From assembly GCF_041687215.1 (NCBI RefSeq), contig NZ_JAWLCI010000001.1:1-64000 (forward strand): 64,000 nt of DNA, written 5' to 3'. The notes below the pieces were generated by a model, which saw only the letters and a list, made by a program, of their open reading frames with translations, made no database searches and was not told the origin of the DNA. Position 1 is the stretch's first letter, and every line of letters starts with the position of its first letter. The DNA comes from Mariniphaga sp041687215 (GTDB lineage: Bacteria > Bacteroidota > Bacteroidia > Bacteroidales > Prolixibacteraceae). Made by a program: the position numbers and the translations under genes. Shown in pieces: positions 41,199 to 50,155 of this stretch.

Positions 41199-42314
41199 AT
41201 GAATGATATACCTCGTAAATTAATTGTTCCCAAAAATATTACCGATGCTCTTCGAAATGTAAAATATCCCGGCAGTGATGAAGATGTGGTTTCACTCGAC
41301 ATGGTTCAGGAAATCCGGATTGCCGGCCAGCGGGTAAGCTTTTCGCTGGTATTCCAGAAAAGCAACGACGAAAATATTGAGTCGCTGGTTTTGGCATGTG
41401 AAAAAGCAATTAAAGAATATTTGGGCGAACAGGTTGAAATTGAAGACAACATTACCGTTAAGTTTATACACAACATGGAACGCCCTGTTTTGCCGGGCGT
41501 TAAAAATATTATTGCAGTAGCTTCGGGGAAAGGTGGCGTTGGAAAATCAACCGTTGCGGTTAACCTGGCTGTGGCACTTGCCAATGCCGGAGCAAAAGTA
41601 GGTTTGATTGATGCCGATATTTTCGGGCCTTCCATTCCCAAAATGTTTGGAGCCGAACAAGATCGCCCTACCGGTGAAAAAATTGATGGCCGCGACATGA
41701 TTAACCCGGTGGAAAAATATGGCTTAAAATTCCTGTCCATTGGTTTTTTTGTGGAAACCGAAAATGCAATTATCTGGCGTGGTCCAATGGCTTCCAATGC
41801 ACTAAAGCAACTTATTATGGACGCCAACTGGGGCGAACTCGATTATATGCTCATCGATCTTCCTCCCGGAACCAGCGATATACATCTTACACTGGTTCAA
41901 ACGCTTCCGGTAACCGGGGCTGTAATTGTCACCACTCCGCAGGATGTTGCCCTGGCCGACGTAATTCGGGGCACAAGCATGTTCCAAAGCAAATCTATTG
42001 ATGTACCTGTTTTAGGGTTGATAGAAAATATGGCCTGGTTTACACCTGCCGAACTTCCCAACAACAGGTACTACATTTTTGGGCAGGATGGAGGCAGGCG
42101 GCTTGCTGATAAACTGGGGCTGAAACTGCTGGGGCAAATTCCCATCGTTCAAAGCATTCGCGAAGGGGGCGATTCAGGAGTTCCAATTGCCACAGATACA
42201 GATTCCATTACCGGAATTGCATTTGCTGAAGTGGCTAAAAATGTGGCCCATCAGGTGCATTTGCGCAACATAGAACGCGCACCAACAAAAAAAGTAAAAA
42301 TAACCAGAAAATAG
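41199..42314 (+). CDS. Mrp/NBP35-family iron-sulfur carrier ATPase (ApbC-like)
   Basis: The 371-aa protein has an N-terminal DUF59/MIP18-like domain (about residues 10-90) and a deviant Walker A A-S-G-K-G-G-V-G-K-S-T at about 108-118, with D-A-D-I-F-G-P-S-I-P and D-L-P-P-G-T-S-D. Such ATPases carry and deliver Fe-S clusters. The C-x-x-C normally found after the E-N-M motif is absent: the sequence reads E-N-M-A-W-F-T-P-A-E-L. I believe this is common in Bacteroidota Mrp proteins, but it means cluster binding must use other ligands. Confidence 0.9.
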   Translation: MNDIPRKLIVPKNITDALRNVKYPGSDEDVVSLDMVQEIRIAGQRVSFSLVFQKSNDENIESLVLACEKAIKEYLGEQVEIEDNITVKFIHNMERPVLPGVKNIIAVASGKGGVGKSTVAVNLAVALANAGAKVGLIDADIFGPSIPKMFGAEQDRPTGEKIDGRDMINPVEKYGLKFLSIGFFVETENAIIWRGPMASNALKQLIMDANWGELDYMLIDLPPGTSDIHLTLVQTLPVTGAVIVTTPQDVALADVIRGTSMFQSKSIDVPVLGLIENMAWFTPAELPNNRYYIFGQDGGRRLADKLGLKLLGQIPIVQSIREGGDSGVPIATDTDSITGIAFAEVAKNVAHQVHLRNIERAPTKKVKITRK

Positions 42315-42374
42315 TCTTCGGTTTCTTTAACAGAACATAACTCCCGTTTGCAGCATCAGGCCTGTAAAAATTAT

Positions 42375-42382
42375 TATTTTTG
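42375..42382 (+). promoter_or_regulatory. -7 promoter box of porW/sprE
   Basis: TATTTTTG matches TAnnTTTG, about 90 bases before the TTG start at 42473. Confidence 0.5.
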
Positions 42383-42472
42383 TGCCTTTGCACAATGGAA
42401 TAAAATTGGGATAAAATTGACAATATTCTGGCAAAATCTTAGTTTATTCCTAAAGCCACTTATAAACTGTAT

Positions 42473-45400
42473 TTGAAGCGATTTTTTCTACATACCATAG
42501 GTCTGCTGCTCCTTATGCCGCTTTATCAAAGGTGTTCTACTGAAAAGAACACGTTTGCTTCACGTGCGTACCATAATGTTACGTCGCAATACAATGTATA
42601 TTTTAACGGAAATGAAAGTTTTAAAGCCGGAGTTGAGCGTATAGAAACCAGCATTGAAGACGATTTTACCCGGTTACTTCCTATCTACAAAGAAAGTGAT
42701 CCTTCGGCAGCCAACCTGGCCAAATCCGATATGGACAATGCAGTAATCAAAGCTTCAAAACTTGTTGAACTGCATTCCATTACCGAAAAACCCAAACGAA
42801 GACGAAACCGTACACGCCGGTATCAGGAATTTGCCAGCCAGGAAGAATTTAACCCCTGGGTTGACGACAGCTATCTGTTAATGGGGAAAGCCTATTTTTA
42901 CCAGCACAACTTTATGGCTGCTATCGATAATCTTTCCTACATTCTCAGGAAATATCCCGATGGTGATGCCCGGCACGAAGCGCAAATCTGGTTAATCAGA
43001 AGTTATTCTGAACTGGAACGATTTGCCGAAGCTTCGGAAGTGATTCAGGCTGTTCAAAATGATAACGATTTCCCGCGACAACTGGAGCAAGAACTGGCTG
43101 TGGCAACGGCCGACTATTACATAAAACAACAGGAATTTGCCGAGGCGATAAAATTTATTGATATTACCCTGAGTAAAACATTCTGGAAAAAACAAAAAGC
43201 CAGATTACAATACATTGAGGCTCAACTCTTCGAAGAACTCGATCAGCCCATGAAGGCTGCACAGGCTTACCAAAAGGTAACCCGCATGAACCCTGATTAC
43301 CGGATGGCTTTCAACGCAAAAATAAATGCTGCCGGAGTTTTTTCAGGCGAAGGTAATGCGGAAAAAACCAAAAAGGAATTACGAAAAATGCTGCGCGACA
43401 AAAAAAATGTGGAGTTTCGTGACCAGATATATTTTGCAATGGGCAATATTTTCTTCAGGGAAGGAAACCGCAGCGTAGCCATTGATAATTACCGGAGTTC
43501 GGTAGCCAGCAGTTACAATAACCAGTTCCAGAGGGCTCAGTCGGCAATTACACTGGCCGAACTTTATTTCGAAGATCAAAACTATCGTGAAGCACAGGCT
43601 TATTACGACAGCGCCATGATTATTATTGACGAAACATATCCCAATTATAACAAGCTTTCCATTCAATACCGGAGTTTGTCGAACCTGGTGGATAATATTG
43701 TTACCGTTGAACGGGAAGACAGTTTACAACGCATTGCACTTATGCCCGAAACGGAACGGGAAGCTCTAATTGCCCGGTTGATGCGCGAAGAACAGGAACT
43801 ACAGCGGAATATGGAAAGCCTGGCCTTACAGGGCCAACGCGAACAAGGATATTACCGCTCCAACCGTTACAGGATGGGAATGGGAAGCGGGCAGCAGGGT
43901 GCAGGCTGGTACTTCTATAATCCGCAAACCGTAGCTTACGGGCAGGTAACTTTTCAGCAGCGATGGGGGCAGCGAAAACTGGAAGACGACTGGAGACGAT
44001 CGAATAAAAGTACAGTTTCAATGGATGAGATGGACGAAATGGCAGAAGCTATTGATTCCTCGCAAATTGTAGTTCGCGTCGAAGATCCCCTTCAAAAAGA
44101 GTTTTACACTCAGGACCTCCCGCTTACTGACTCGCTAATGGCCATTTCGCACGACAAAATAAGGGATGCACTTTATAACGCCGGAAAAATTTATAAATCT
44201 GACTTTTCTAATTACCAGCGTTCTGCCGAGGCTTTTGAAGAGTTGCTGAAACGTTATCCCAATAATATGTATCAGCTTTCGGCTTATTTCGATTTATACG
44301 ATTTGTATGAATTGATGGGCGACAAGCAAAAATCGGATTACTACCGAAACCTTATTATTTCCAAATTTCCCAACAGCAAATACGCACAATATCTTGTGAA
44401 TCCCAACTTTTTTGTGGAACTGGAGGCCCGCACCGACAGCCTGAACCGGATGTACGAAGAAACATTCAGAAATTACCGCTCGGGCAATTACCGGAATGTA
44501 ATTACACTGGCCAATTCAATGAAACAATTGCAACCAGACAGTATAATTGTTCCGAAAATTGATTTTATGCAAACTGTGGCCCAGGGAACACAAACCGATA
44601 TTCATAACTTTGAAAGCCTGCTGAAAAATTACATTGAAACCTGGCCTAAGGCTGAACCAACTCCGCTGGCAACAGAAATACTTACACTGATTCAGGACAG
44701 CACGCTGGCCGACTATCAAAAGCTGGTGGACCTGGGATACATCAACGAAGAAATTCAAAACGAAGAAGTATTGCTGGCTGAACGGATGGAAAACGATGAG
44801 TTTGGCGGAAGGTTTACCTACGATGAGGACTTGCTCCACTATTTCATAATTGCTTACCCACGTAATGAAAATATAGATTTAAATCGCCTAAAATTCGACA
44901 TTGCCAATTACAACATCGACCATTACACCAAAATTGATTTCGATATTGAAACCGAAGCGCTGAATGAAAAGATTAATTTTATAGTGGTCAGGTCGTTAAG
45001 TAATAAAGAAGACGGAGTGATTTACCACCGTGCAATTATCCGCAGTGCGCCGGTATTTCAAACCCTTTCAGGAATCGACTATGTAAATTTTGCTATTTCC
45101 TCCACCAATTACAGGCAAATTCTTTCGGAAGGCTCCATGGCCGATTACCTTAAGTTTTTCGTGAAAAACTACAGTCGCTACATTGGGCCCGACTTTAGCG
45201 ACGATGAGCTTGAAATTTCACCTGAAGAACTGATGGCACGTGCACGCGAAGAAGAACAAATGCTGCGTGAACGGGGCGAATTCAGGGTTGTTGAAACCGG
45301 GGCAAGTTCAATGTTTACCCGAAATATTGATACAACCCAAAATTTTGTGCTGGCGGTAAAAGACACGCGTTTGTCCCTGCGCCAGGCGCTGAGTGGTTTT

Positions 45401-46153
45401 GCACAATTTAACCGCGACGAGTTCAGAGGCTGGAATCTGGCAACCCAGGTAAAACCGTCAGGTGAATATCAGCTCATGGTGGTGCAGGGAATTCCTTCGC
45501 TCAACGAGGCCATGTCGTACTTCAGAAAAGTGGTTATTACCCGAAGCCTGTTTGAACCGCTTGGACAAACCACTTACCGCAACTTCCTGATTTCAGACGA
45601 AAATCTGGAAAAACTCATGGAAGAAAACAACGTAGAGGAGTACATCAATTTCTTCCGTGATAATTACATTCAGCGCAGTCCGACACAGCAAGCACAGCCC
45701 GCAGGAGAAACACAACAGCCGGTTCAAACTACGGAAGAGGTTGTAATGGATGAACCGGAAGAAACACCTGAAACGTATGCAGGCCCATACAGCACAGAAA
45801 TTGATAAACCGCATTATTTTGTGTTTGTTATTCCTGCCCAAGGTGTTGATAAAACACAATTCATCAATGGTCTGGAACAATTTAACCAGGCTGGTAAAAA
45901 CGAAACGATGGAAATTGAAGAGGTAACAATTGATGATTATCGCGTTGCCATTGTCATCTCCGGCCTGCCTGATAATGAAGCTGCAACCCGCTACTCAAGA
46001 ACTGTGGTGCAAAACCGCGATTTGTATGCACCGCTGGGCGCTGCCAACTATCGCAACTTTCTTATTTCAACCGAAAACTTCGAAATATTCCTTCAGGAAA
46101 AAAACATTAACGAATATACAGACTTTTACAAACGTATTTACCTGAGTGAATAA
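42473..46153 (+). CDS. porW: T9SS/gliding-motility TPR lipoprotein PorW/SprE
   Basis: PorW (SprE) is a periplasmic-side outer-membrane lipoprotein needed for type IX secretion and gliding. The 1226-aa product starts M-K-R-F-F-L-H-T with a hydrophobic core, then C-S-T-E-K-N-T-F-x-S-R-x-Y-H and Y-N-V-Y-F-N-G-N-E-S-F, which match SprE. Residues about 100-700 are TPR-like helices. Three similar blocks of about 110 aa close the protein (about 785-900, 957-1069, 1114-1226), each ending Y-R/V-N-F-x-I-S with a helical Y-x-x-F-Y/F tail. The start codon is TTG; no ATG gives a signal peptide. The lipobox (Y-Q-R-C) is unusual. porX follows. Confidence 0.88.
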   Translation: MKRFFLHTIGLLLLMPLYQRCSTEKNTFASRAYHNVTSQYNVYFNGNESFKAGVERIETSIEDDFTRLLPIYKESDPSAANLAKSDMDNAVIKASKLVELHSITEKPKRRRNRTRRYQEFASQEEFNPWVDDSYLLMGKAYFYQHNFMAAIDNLSYILRKYPDGDARHEAQIWLIRSYSELERFAEASEVIQAVQNDNDFPRQLEQELAVATADYYIKQQEFAEAIKFIDITLSKTFWKKQKARLQYIEAQLFEELDQPMKAAQAYQKVTRMNPDYRMAFNAKINAAGVFSGEGNAEKTKKELRKMLRDKKNVEFRDQIYFAMGNIFFREGNRSVAIDNYRSSVASSYNNQFQRAQSAITLAELYFEDQNYREAQAYYDSAMIIIDETYPNYNKLSIQYRSLSNLVDNIVTVEREDSLQRIALMPETEREALIARLMREEQELQRNMESLALQGQREQGYYRSNRYRMGMGSGQQGAGWYFYNPQTVAYGQVTFQQRWGQRKLEDDWRRSNKSTVSMDEMDEMAEAIDSSQIVVRVEDPLQKEFYTQDLPLTDSLMAISHDKIRDALYNAGKIYKSDFSNYQRSAEAFEELLKRYPNNMYQLSAYFDLYDLYELMGDKQKSDYYRNLIISKFPNSKYAQYLVNPNFFVELEARTDSLNRMYEETFRNYRSGNYRNVITLANSMKQLQPDSIIVPKIDFMQTVAQGTQTDIHNFESLLKNYIETWPKAEPTPLATEILTLIQDSTLADYQKLVDLGYINEEIQNEEVLLAERMENDEFGGRFTYDEDLLHYFIIAYPRNENIDLNRLKFDIANYNIDHYTKIDFDIETEALNEKINFIVVRSLSNKEDGVIYHRAIIRSAPVFQTLSGIDYVNFAISSTNYRQILSEGSMADYLKFFVKNYSRYIGPDFSDDELEISPEELMARAREEEQMLRERGEFRVVETGASSMFTRNIDTTQNFVLAVKDTRLSLRQALSGFAQFNRDEFRGWNLATQVKPSGEYQLMVVQGIPSLNEAMSYFRKVVITRSLFEPLGQTTYRNFLISDENLEKLMEENNVEEYINFFRDNYIQRSPTQQAQPAGETQQPVQTTEEVVMDEPEETPETYAGPYSTEIDKPHYFVFVIPAQGVDKTQFINGLEQFNQAGKNETMEIEEVTIDDYRVAIVISGLPDNEAATRYSRTVVQNRDLYAPLGAANYRNFLISTENFEIFLQEKNINEYTDFYKRIYLSE

Positions 46154-46195
46154 CCGGGTTAAAGTTTGTTAAGCCATTACCCCGGCACTTTTTTT
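46154..46195 (+). terminator. Possible terminator between porW and porX
   Basis: CCGGG (46154-46158) and CCCGG (46181-46185) bracket a long loop and a T run follows at 46189-46195. The stem is short, so read-through into porX is likely. Confidence 0.45.
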
Positions 46196-46238
46196 GTTAC
46201 TACCTTTACAACAATTGAAAACAATTAAGAAGCAGATT

Positions 46239-47795
46239 ATGAGGAAACCACGAATACTTTGGGTTGATGATGAAATAGATGTACTGAAAGCACACATTAT
46301 TTTTCTGGAAAGTAAAGATTACGAAGTAGAAACAGCCAACAACGGTCTGGATGCCATTGAAAAAGTAAAAGAAAATTTTTTCGATATTATTTTTCTGGAT
46401 GAAAACATGCCGGGGATGTCGGGATTGGAAACCCTGACTGAAATAAAAGCAGTTTCGCCCAATGTGCCGGTGGTGATGATTACCAAAAGCGAAGAAGAAA
46501 ATATTATGGACGAGGCTATTGGTTCAAAGATTGCCGATTACCTCATCAAACCGGTGAACCCGAAACAAATTCTGCTCTCGCTGAAAAAAAACATAGACCA
46601 GAAACGGCTGGTAACACAGCAAACCACATCGGCATACCAAACGCAGTTTTCGCAAATTGGCATGCGCATAAACGACCGTTTAAACTACAATGAGTGGGTT
46701 GATATTTATAAAAAGCTGGTTCATTGGGAAATTGAACTGGCCACTTCGGAAGACGATGCCATGGATCAGATACTGGCCATGCAAAAGGACGATGCCAACA
46801 AAGCTTTTTTTAAGTTTATAAAGGAAAATTACCTGGAATGGCTGAACAAAGATTTTGGCGAGCGCCCGTTGCTTTCGCACGACATTTTTCACCATAAAAT
46901 ATTTCCGATGCTCGATTCCGGGCAAAAGGTTTTCGTGCTGGTAATCGACAACCTGCGTTTCGACCAGTGGCGAACCATCAGTCCGGTTTTTGAAGAGTAT
47001 TTCAGGATCGATTCCGATGAACTTTATTTGAGTATTCTGCCCACAGCTACCATGTATGCGCGCAATTCCATGTTTGCCGGTCTGCTTCCGTCCGAAATTG
47101 AAAAAGTATATCCGCAATTGTGGGAAGACGATGACAATGAAGGAAATAAAAACCGCCATGAGGAAGAACTCCTGCGCAAACAGATGGAGCGGCACCGGCG
47201 CAAAGAAAAGCTCTATTATGAAAAGGGCTCAGGAATCCGGCGCGACCGCCAGACTTCAGAAAGCCTGAAAAACATTCTGGACAGCGACCTTTCGGTAATG
47301 GTTTTCAATTTTGTGGATATGATTTCGCATGCCCGCACCGAAATGGAAATGATTCGCGAACTGGCCAACGATGAAAAGGCTTACCGCTCGTTAACGCTGA
47401 GCTGGTTTAATCATTCTTCATTGCGCGAACTTATCCGCAATCTGGCCGGAAACAATATTAAGCTTGTAATTACCACCGACCATGGTACCATCAGGGTAGA
47501 TAATCCGGTAAAAGTGATTGGCGACCGCGAAACCAACACCAACTTGCGGTACAAATTGGGTAAAAACCTGAATTACAAATCGAAACATGTTTTTGAAGTG
47601 CGCGACCCAAGGCTAGCTTACCTCCCGTCGAGAAACGTGAGCACCAGTTATGTTTTTGCCAGCAACAGCGACTTTTTTGCCTATCCGAATAATTATAACT
47701 ATTACGCAAACTATTATAAAGATACGTTTCAGCATGGTGGAATTTCGCTGGAAGAAATGATTATCCCGCTGATAACGATGGTACCGAAAGGGTAG
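46239..47795 (+). CDS. porX: T9SS response regulator PorX (receiver plus PglZ domain)
   Basis: PorX is a two-component regulator required for type IX secretion. The 518-aa protein joins a CheY-like receiver (D10-D11, phospho-acceptor D54 in F-L-D-E-N-M-P-G-M, K in Y-L-I-K-P-V) to a PglZ alkaline-phosphatase-like domain: V-I-D-N-L-R-F-D-Q-W, S-I-L-P-T-A-T-M-Y-A-R-N and T-T-D-H-G-T-I supply metal-site residues. There is no DNA-binding domain, so the output is enzymatic; a phosphodiesterase activity on oligonucleotides has been described for PorX. The start is at 46239. A -7-like TACCTTTA lies at 46201-46208. No PorY kinase is in the window. Confidence 0.93.
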   Translation: MRKPRILWVDDEIDVLKAHIIFLESKDYEVETANNGLDAIEKVKENFFDIIFLDENMPGMSGLETLTEIKAVSPNVPVVMITKSEEENIMDEAIGSKIADYLIKPVNPKQILLSLKKNIDQKRLVTQQTTSAYQTQFSQIGMRINDRLNYNEWVDIYKKLVHWEIELATSEDDAMDQILAMQKDDANKAFFKFIKENYLEWLNKDFGERPLLSHDIFHHKIFPMLDSGQKVFVLVIDNLRFDQWRTISPVFEEYFRIDSDELYLSILPTATMYARNSMFAGLLPSEIEKVYPQLWEDDDNEGNKNRHEEELLRKQMERHRRKEKLYYEKGSGIRRDRQTSESLKNILDSDLSVMVFNFVDMISHARTEMEMIRELANDEKAYRSLTLSWFNHSSLRELIRNLAGNNIKLVITTDHGTIRVDNPVKVIGDRETNTNLRYKLGKNLNYKSKHVFEVRDPRLAYLPSRNVSTSYVFASNSDFFAYPNNYNYYANYYKDTFQHGGISLEEMIIPLITMVPKG

Positions 47796-47835
47796 AATCT
47801 TTTAGAGAATTTATATCACACGAACTAATTTTCTA

Positions 47836-47843
47836 TAAATTTG
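47836..47843 (+). promoter_or_regulatory. -7 promoter box of the MntA/HepT pair
   Basis: TAAATTTG matches TAnnTTTG and ends four bases before the MntA ATG, so the mRNA would be essentially leaderless. Confidence 0.5.
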
Positions 47844-47847
47844 AAAA

Positions 47848-48171
47848 ATGGAGCTGATTAAAAAAAATATATCCGAAATTAAAAAACTCTGTGACAAGTA
47901 TCATGTTGCCGAATTGTATGTTTTTGGTTCTGTTACCAAAGAAAATTTTTCGGCATCAAGTGACATCGACTTTTTAGTTCGTTTTCAAAATGTTGACCAC
48001 AGGGAATATTTCGATAATTATATGGATTTAAAAGAGCAATTGGAAAAACTTCTCTCCAGAAATGTTGACTTGGTAGAAATTCAAACTTTAAAGAATCCGA
48101 TACTCAAACGTTCGATAAACCGAAATAAAATATTCTTATATGGACGAGAAGATTCTAAAGTGGCTGTATGA
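47848..48171 (+). CDS. MntA-type minimal nucleotidyltransferase antitoxin
   Basis: The 107-aa protein has the minimal nucleotidyltransferase motif G-S-x10-D-x-D (F-G-S-V then S-S-D-I-D-F-L-V) and a third Asp in N-V-D-L-V. MntA antitoxins neutralise HepT toxins by adding AMP to a tyrosine. The partner HepT gene overlaps its 3' end by 32 bases. The pair is AT-rich relative to porX, which suggests recent gain. The antitoxin comes first, as is usual for this system. Confidence 0.88.
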   Translation: MELIKKNISEIKKLCDKYHVAELYVFGSVTKENFSASSDIDFLVRFQNVDHREYFDNYMDLKEQLEKLLSRNVDLVEIQTLKNPILKRSINRNKIFLYGREDSKVAV

Positions 48172-48481
48172 TATTCGGAATGCTCTAAACGAGATTGATG
48201 GTTATTTCACCAATCTACCACTGGATTTTACATATTATAAAAACAATACTATTCTTAAAAGGGCTGTGGAAAGGGATTTGGAAATTATTGGTGAAGCCGT
48301 AAAACGAATTCTCAATAACGACCCAAATTTTCCGATTGAGAATGCCAGACGGATTGTGGGATTAAGAAATCAAATCATTCATGCTTATGATAATATTTCT
48401 GACGAGAATATTTGGGCAATCATTATAAAACATCTTCCTCTTTTAAAAAATGAAGTGGAGAATATGATTGAAAACAACTGA
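48140..48481 (+). CDS. HepT-like toxin (DUF86 HEPN ribonuclease)
   Basis: The 113-aa helical protein has the HEPN active-site motif R-x4-H-x-Y as R-N-Q-I-I-H-A-Y, preceded by N-A-R-R-I-V-G-L, and E-R-D-L-E-I-I-G-E-A in the middle, the standard HepT layout. The Tyr of the motif is the known AMP acceptor. It likely cleaves RNA when MntA is lost. It sits between porX and the converging DUF89 gene. Confidence 0.88.
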   Translation: MDEKILKWLYDIRNALNEIDGYFTNLPLDFTYYKNNTILKRAVERDLEIIGEAVKRILNNDPNFPIENARRIVGLRNQIIHAYDNISDENIWAIIIKHLPLLKNEVENMIENN

Positions 48482-48490
48482 AAAATCGTT

Positions 48491-49345
48491 TTAACCCGGT
48501 ACAACACTCCTTTTCACCACAAACTCCCCTTTTTCAGCACCAATTTTCCGGCCAATAACCGGGCATTTTATCATCAACAAAAAGAAAAGTCGCGGGTCAG
48601 TTTCAAACATCAGTCCTTCATAGTTGCCCATTCCTTTTGAAATAATGAGATCGGCCTTTTGGTAAATTTCTTTGAACTCCGGACTCACACGATGCAGCAG
48701 TGTAGAAGGAGCATCGTCGCCATTGGAGATGATTTTTGCCACGTGATGAATCCCTACTTCGCGGGCTTCCTTTTCAGTTGCATCGTTCAGCACAGGTTTT
48801 TCGCGCACTGCAAAAAATACATTGGGGTGATTTATAGTTTCGATAAACAGTTTGTCGAGCACCATTTCGCCACAATTGTCGCCCAGATATAAAATGGTTT
48901 TTGCTTTGCTTATTTCATTTTGAAGTTGTTGTGAATGGTCAATGGCAAAAGCTGAATTCAATACTTTTTCGATTGTCCCTTCCACATCGAAATGATTTGT
49001 GGGGCCAAAATCGATGATGTTGCCTGCAATAGCCAGCCGCAGTGCCGTATCGAACGGATTTTTTGAATTGTGCACCATTTCGCGGAATTCACCGTAACGT
49101 TCAAGCATCAAACGATTCCCTTCCTGTTTTTCTTTCCGGTAAGGATCTTCAACATTTGAATACTCCCTTAAACGCGCCAGAATATTCCGCGTAATTTCCG
49201 GCGAAAAACTCGTTTCCAAATCGGTAGCAGCAATTTTTTTCAACATCTCACTTACCACATGGTCACGTTTTTCTTCCGGGATTTCATATTTTTCAAGCCT
49301 CTGCTGCAACGCTTTTACCTGGCAAATCAAACATTCGTAGTTCAT
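48491..49345 (-). CDS. DUF89 metal-dependent phosphatase-like protein
   Basis: The 284-aa protein belongs to the DUF89 damage-control phosphatase family. It starts Y-E-C-L-I-C-Q with the paired Cys of the bacterial subfamily, and has the metal-site motifs L-G-D-N-C-G-E-M-V-L-D and I-S-K-G-M-G-N-Y-E-G. Such enzymes hydrolyse damaged or excess phosphometabolites; the substrate is unknown. The -7 box at 49351-49358 is almost at the ATG. Confidence 0.85.
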   Translation of the reverse strand: MNYECLICQVKALQQRLEKYEIPEEKRDHVVSEMLKKIAATDLETSFSPEITRNILARLREYSNVEDPYRKEKQEGNRLMLERYGEFREMVHNSKNPFDTALRLAIAGNIIDFGPTNHFDVEGTIEKVLNSAFAIDHSQQLQNEISKAKTILYLGDNCGEMVLDKLFIETINHPNVFFAVREKPVLNDATEKEAREVGIHHVAKIISNGDDAPSTLLHRVSPEFKEIYQKADLIISKGMGNYEGLMFETDPRLFFLLMIKCPVIGRKIGAEKGEFVVKRSVVPG

Positions 49346-49350
49346 ACAAG

Positions 49351-49358
49351 CAAAAATA
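49351..49358 (-). promoter_or_regulatory. -7 promoter box of the DUF89 gene
   Basis: Minus-strand TATTTTTG matches TAnnTTTG and ends five bases before the ATG, implying a nearly leaderless mRNA. Confidence 0.5.
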
Positions 49359-49462
49359 AAAACTATTCAATTATTTCAATAAAGAACTTTAGTTCATTTT
49401 GGTTTATAACGAAAAAAGGAAATAAAATCTTTACATTAGCCTAAACAATTCATTTTTAAGTT

Positions 49463-50041
49463 ATGCGCTTTTTACTCATATTTTCAATTTTGTTCTTAAC
49501 AAATTATTCTTTATGGAGCCAACCTCTTCCCAAAGTTGAATTTCAGACTCCACCGGGAAAAATTGTTGTGGAAATTGACACAGTGCATGCACCGGTTACT
49601 GCCAAAAACTTTTTGGAACACGTTGAAAACGGCACTTTTAAAAATGCTGTTTTTTATCGCACTGTCCGAAAGGATAATCAGCCAAATAATGATATTAAAA
49701 TTGAAGTGATTCAGGGCGGGTTGTATTCGGATGCGGAAATAGAAAAGCACCCGGGAATACAACACGAAACCACAAAGGAAACCGGTCTGAAACATTTGGA
49801 CGGTACTATTTCGATGGCGCGGAATGAACCGGGCACAGCTTCCACCGAGTTTTTTATATGCATGGGCAGCCAGCCCGAATTGGATTTTGGAGGCAAACGA
49901 AATTCGGACGGTCAGGGATTCGCAGCTTTTGGAAAGGTCTTAAACGGCATGGATGTGGTTCGGAAAATTCAGCAACTGCCTGATGAAAATCAGTATTTGA
50001 AGGAACCGGTAAAAATTCATTCCATCAAAATGATACAATAA
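49463..50041 (+). CDS. Exported cyclophilin-type peptidyl-prolyl isomerase
   Basis: The 192-aa protein has a signal peptide (ending near L-W-S-Q) and a cyclophilin domain: N-F-L-E-H-V, F-Y-R-T-V, V-I-Q-G-G, G-T-I-S-M-A-R and S-T-E-F-F-I-C, with F-G-K-V-L-N-G-M-D-V-V near the end. The catalytic Arg position (F-x-R) is present as F-Y-R. It should catalyse proline isomerization in periplasmic folding. Confidence 0.92.
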   Translation: MRFLLIFSILFLTNYSLWSQPLPKVEFQTPPGKIVVEIDTVHAPVTAKNFLEHVENGTFKNAVFYRTVRKDNQPNNDIKIEVIQGGLYSDAEIEKHPGIQHETTKETGLKHLDGTISMARNEPGTASTEFFICMGSQPELDFGGKRNSDGQGFAAFGKVLNGMDVVRKIQQLPDENQYLKEPVKIHSIKMIQ

Positions 50042-50068
50042 CCAGATTTTTAATTATCAGAATAAAAT

Positions 50069-50101
50069 CCTGAGCCGGTTTAACAAAGTTCCCGGCTCAG
50101 G
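50069..50101. terminator. Strong hairpin between converging genes
   Basis: CCTGAGCCGG (50069-50078) pairs perfectly with CCGGCTCAGG (50092-50101). On the minus strand it is followed by ATTTTATT, so it best serves the cytochrome gene; it also lies just after the cyclophilin stop. Confidence 0.65.
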
Positions 50102-50155
50102 CATTACAGATAATTATCATGAAAGTTAGAGTTAATTAATTCAAACCTGTAAATT

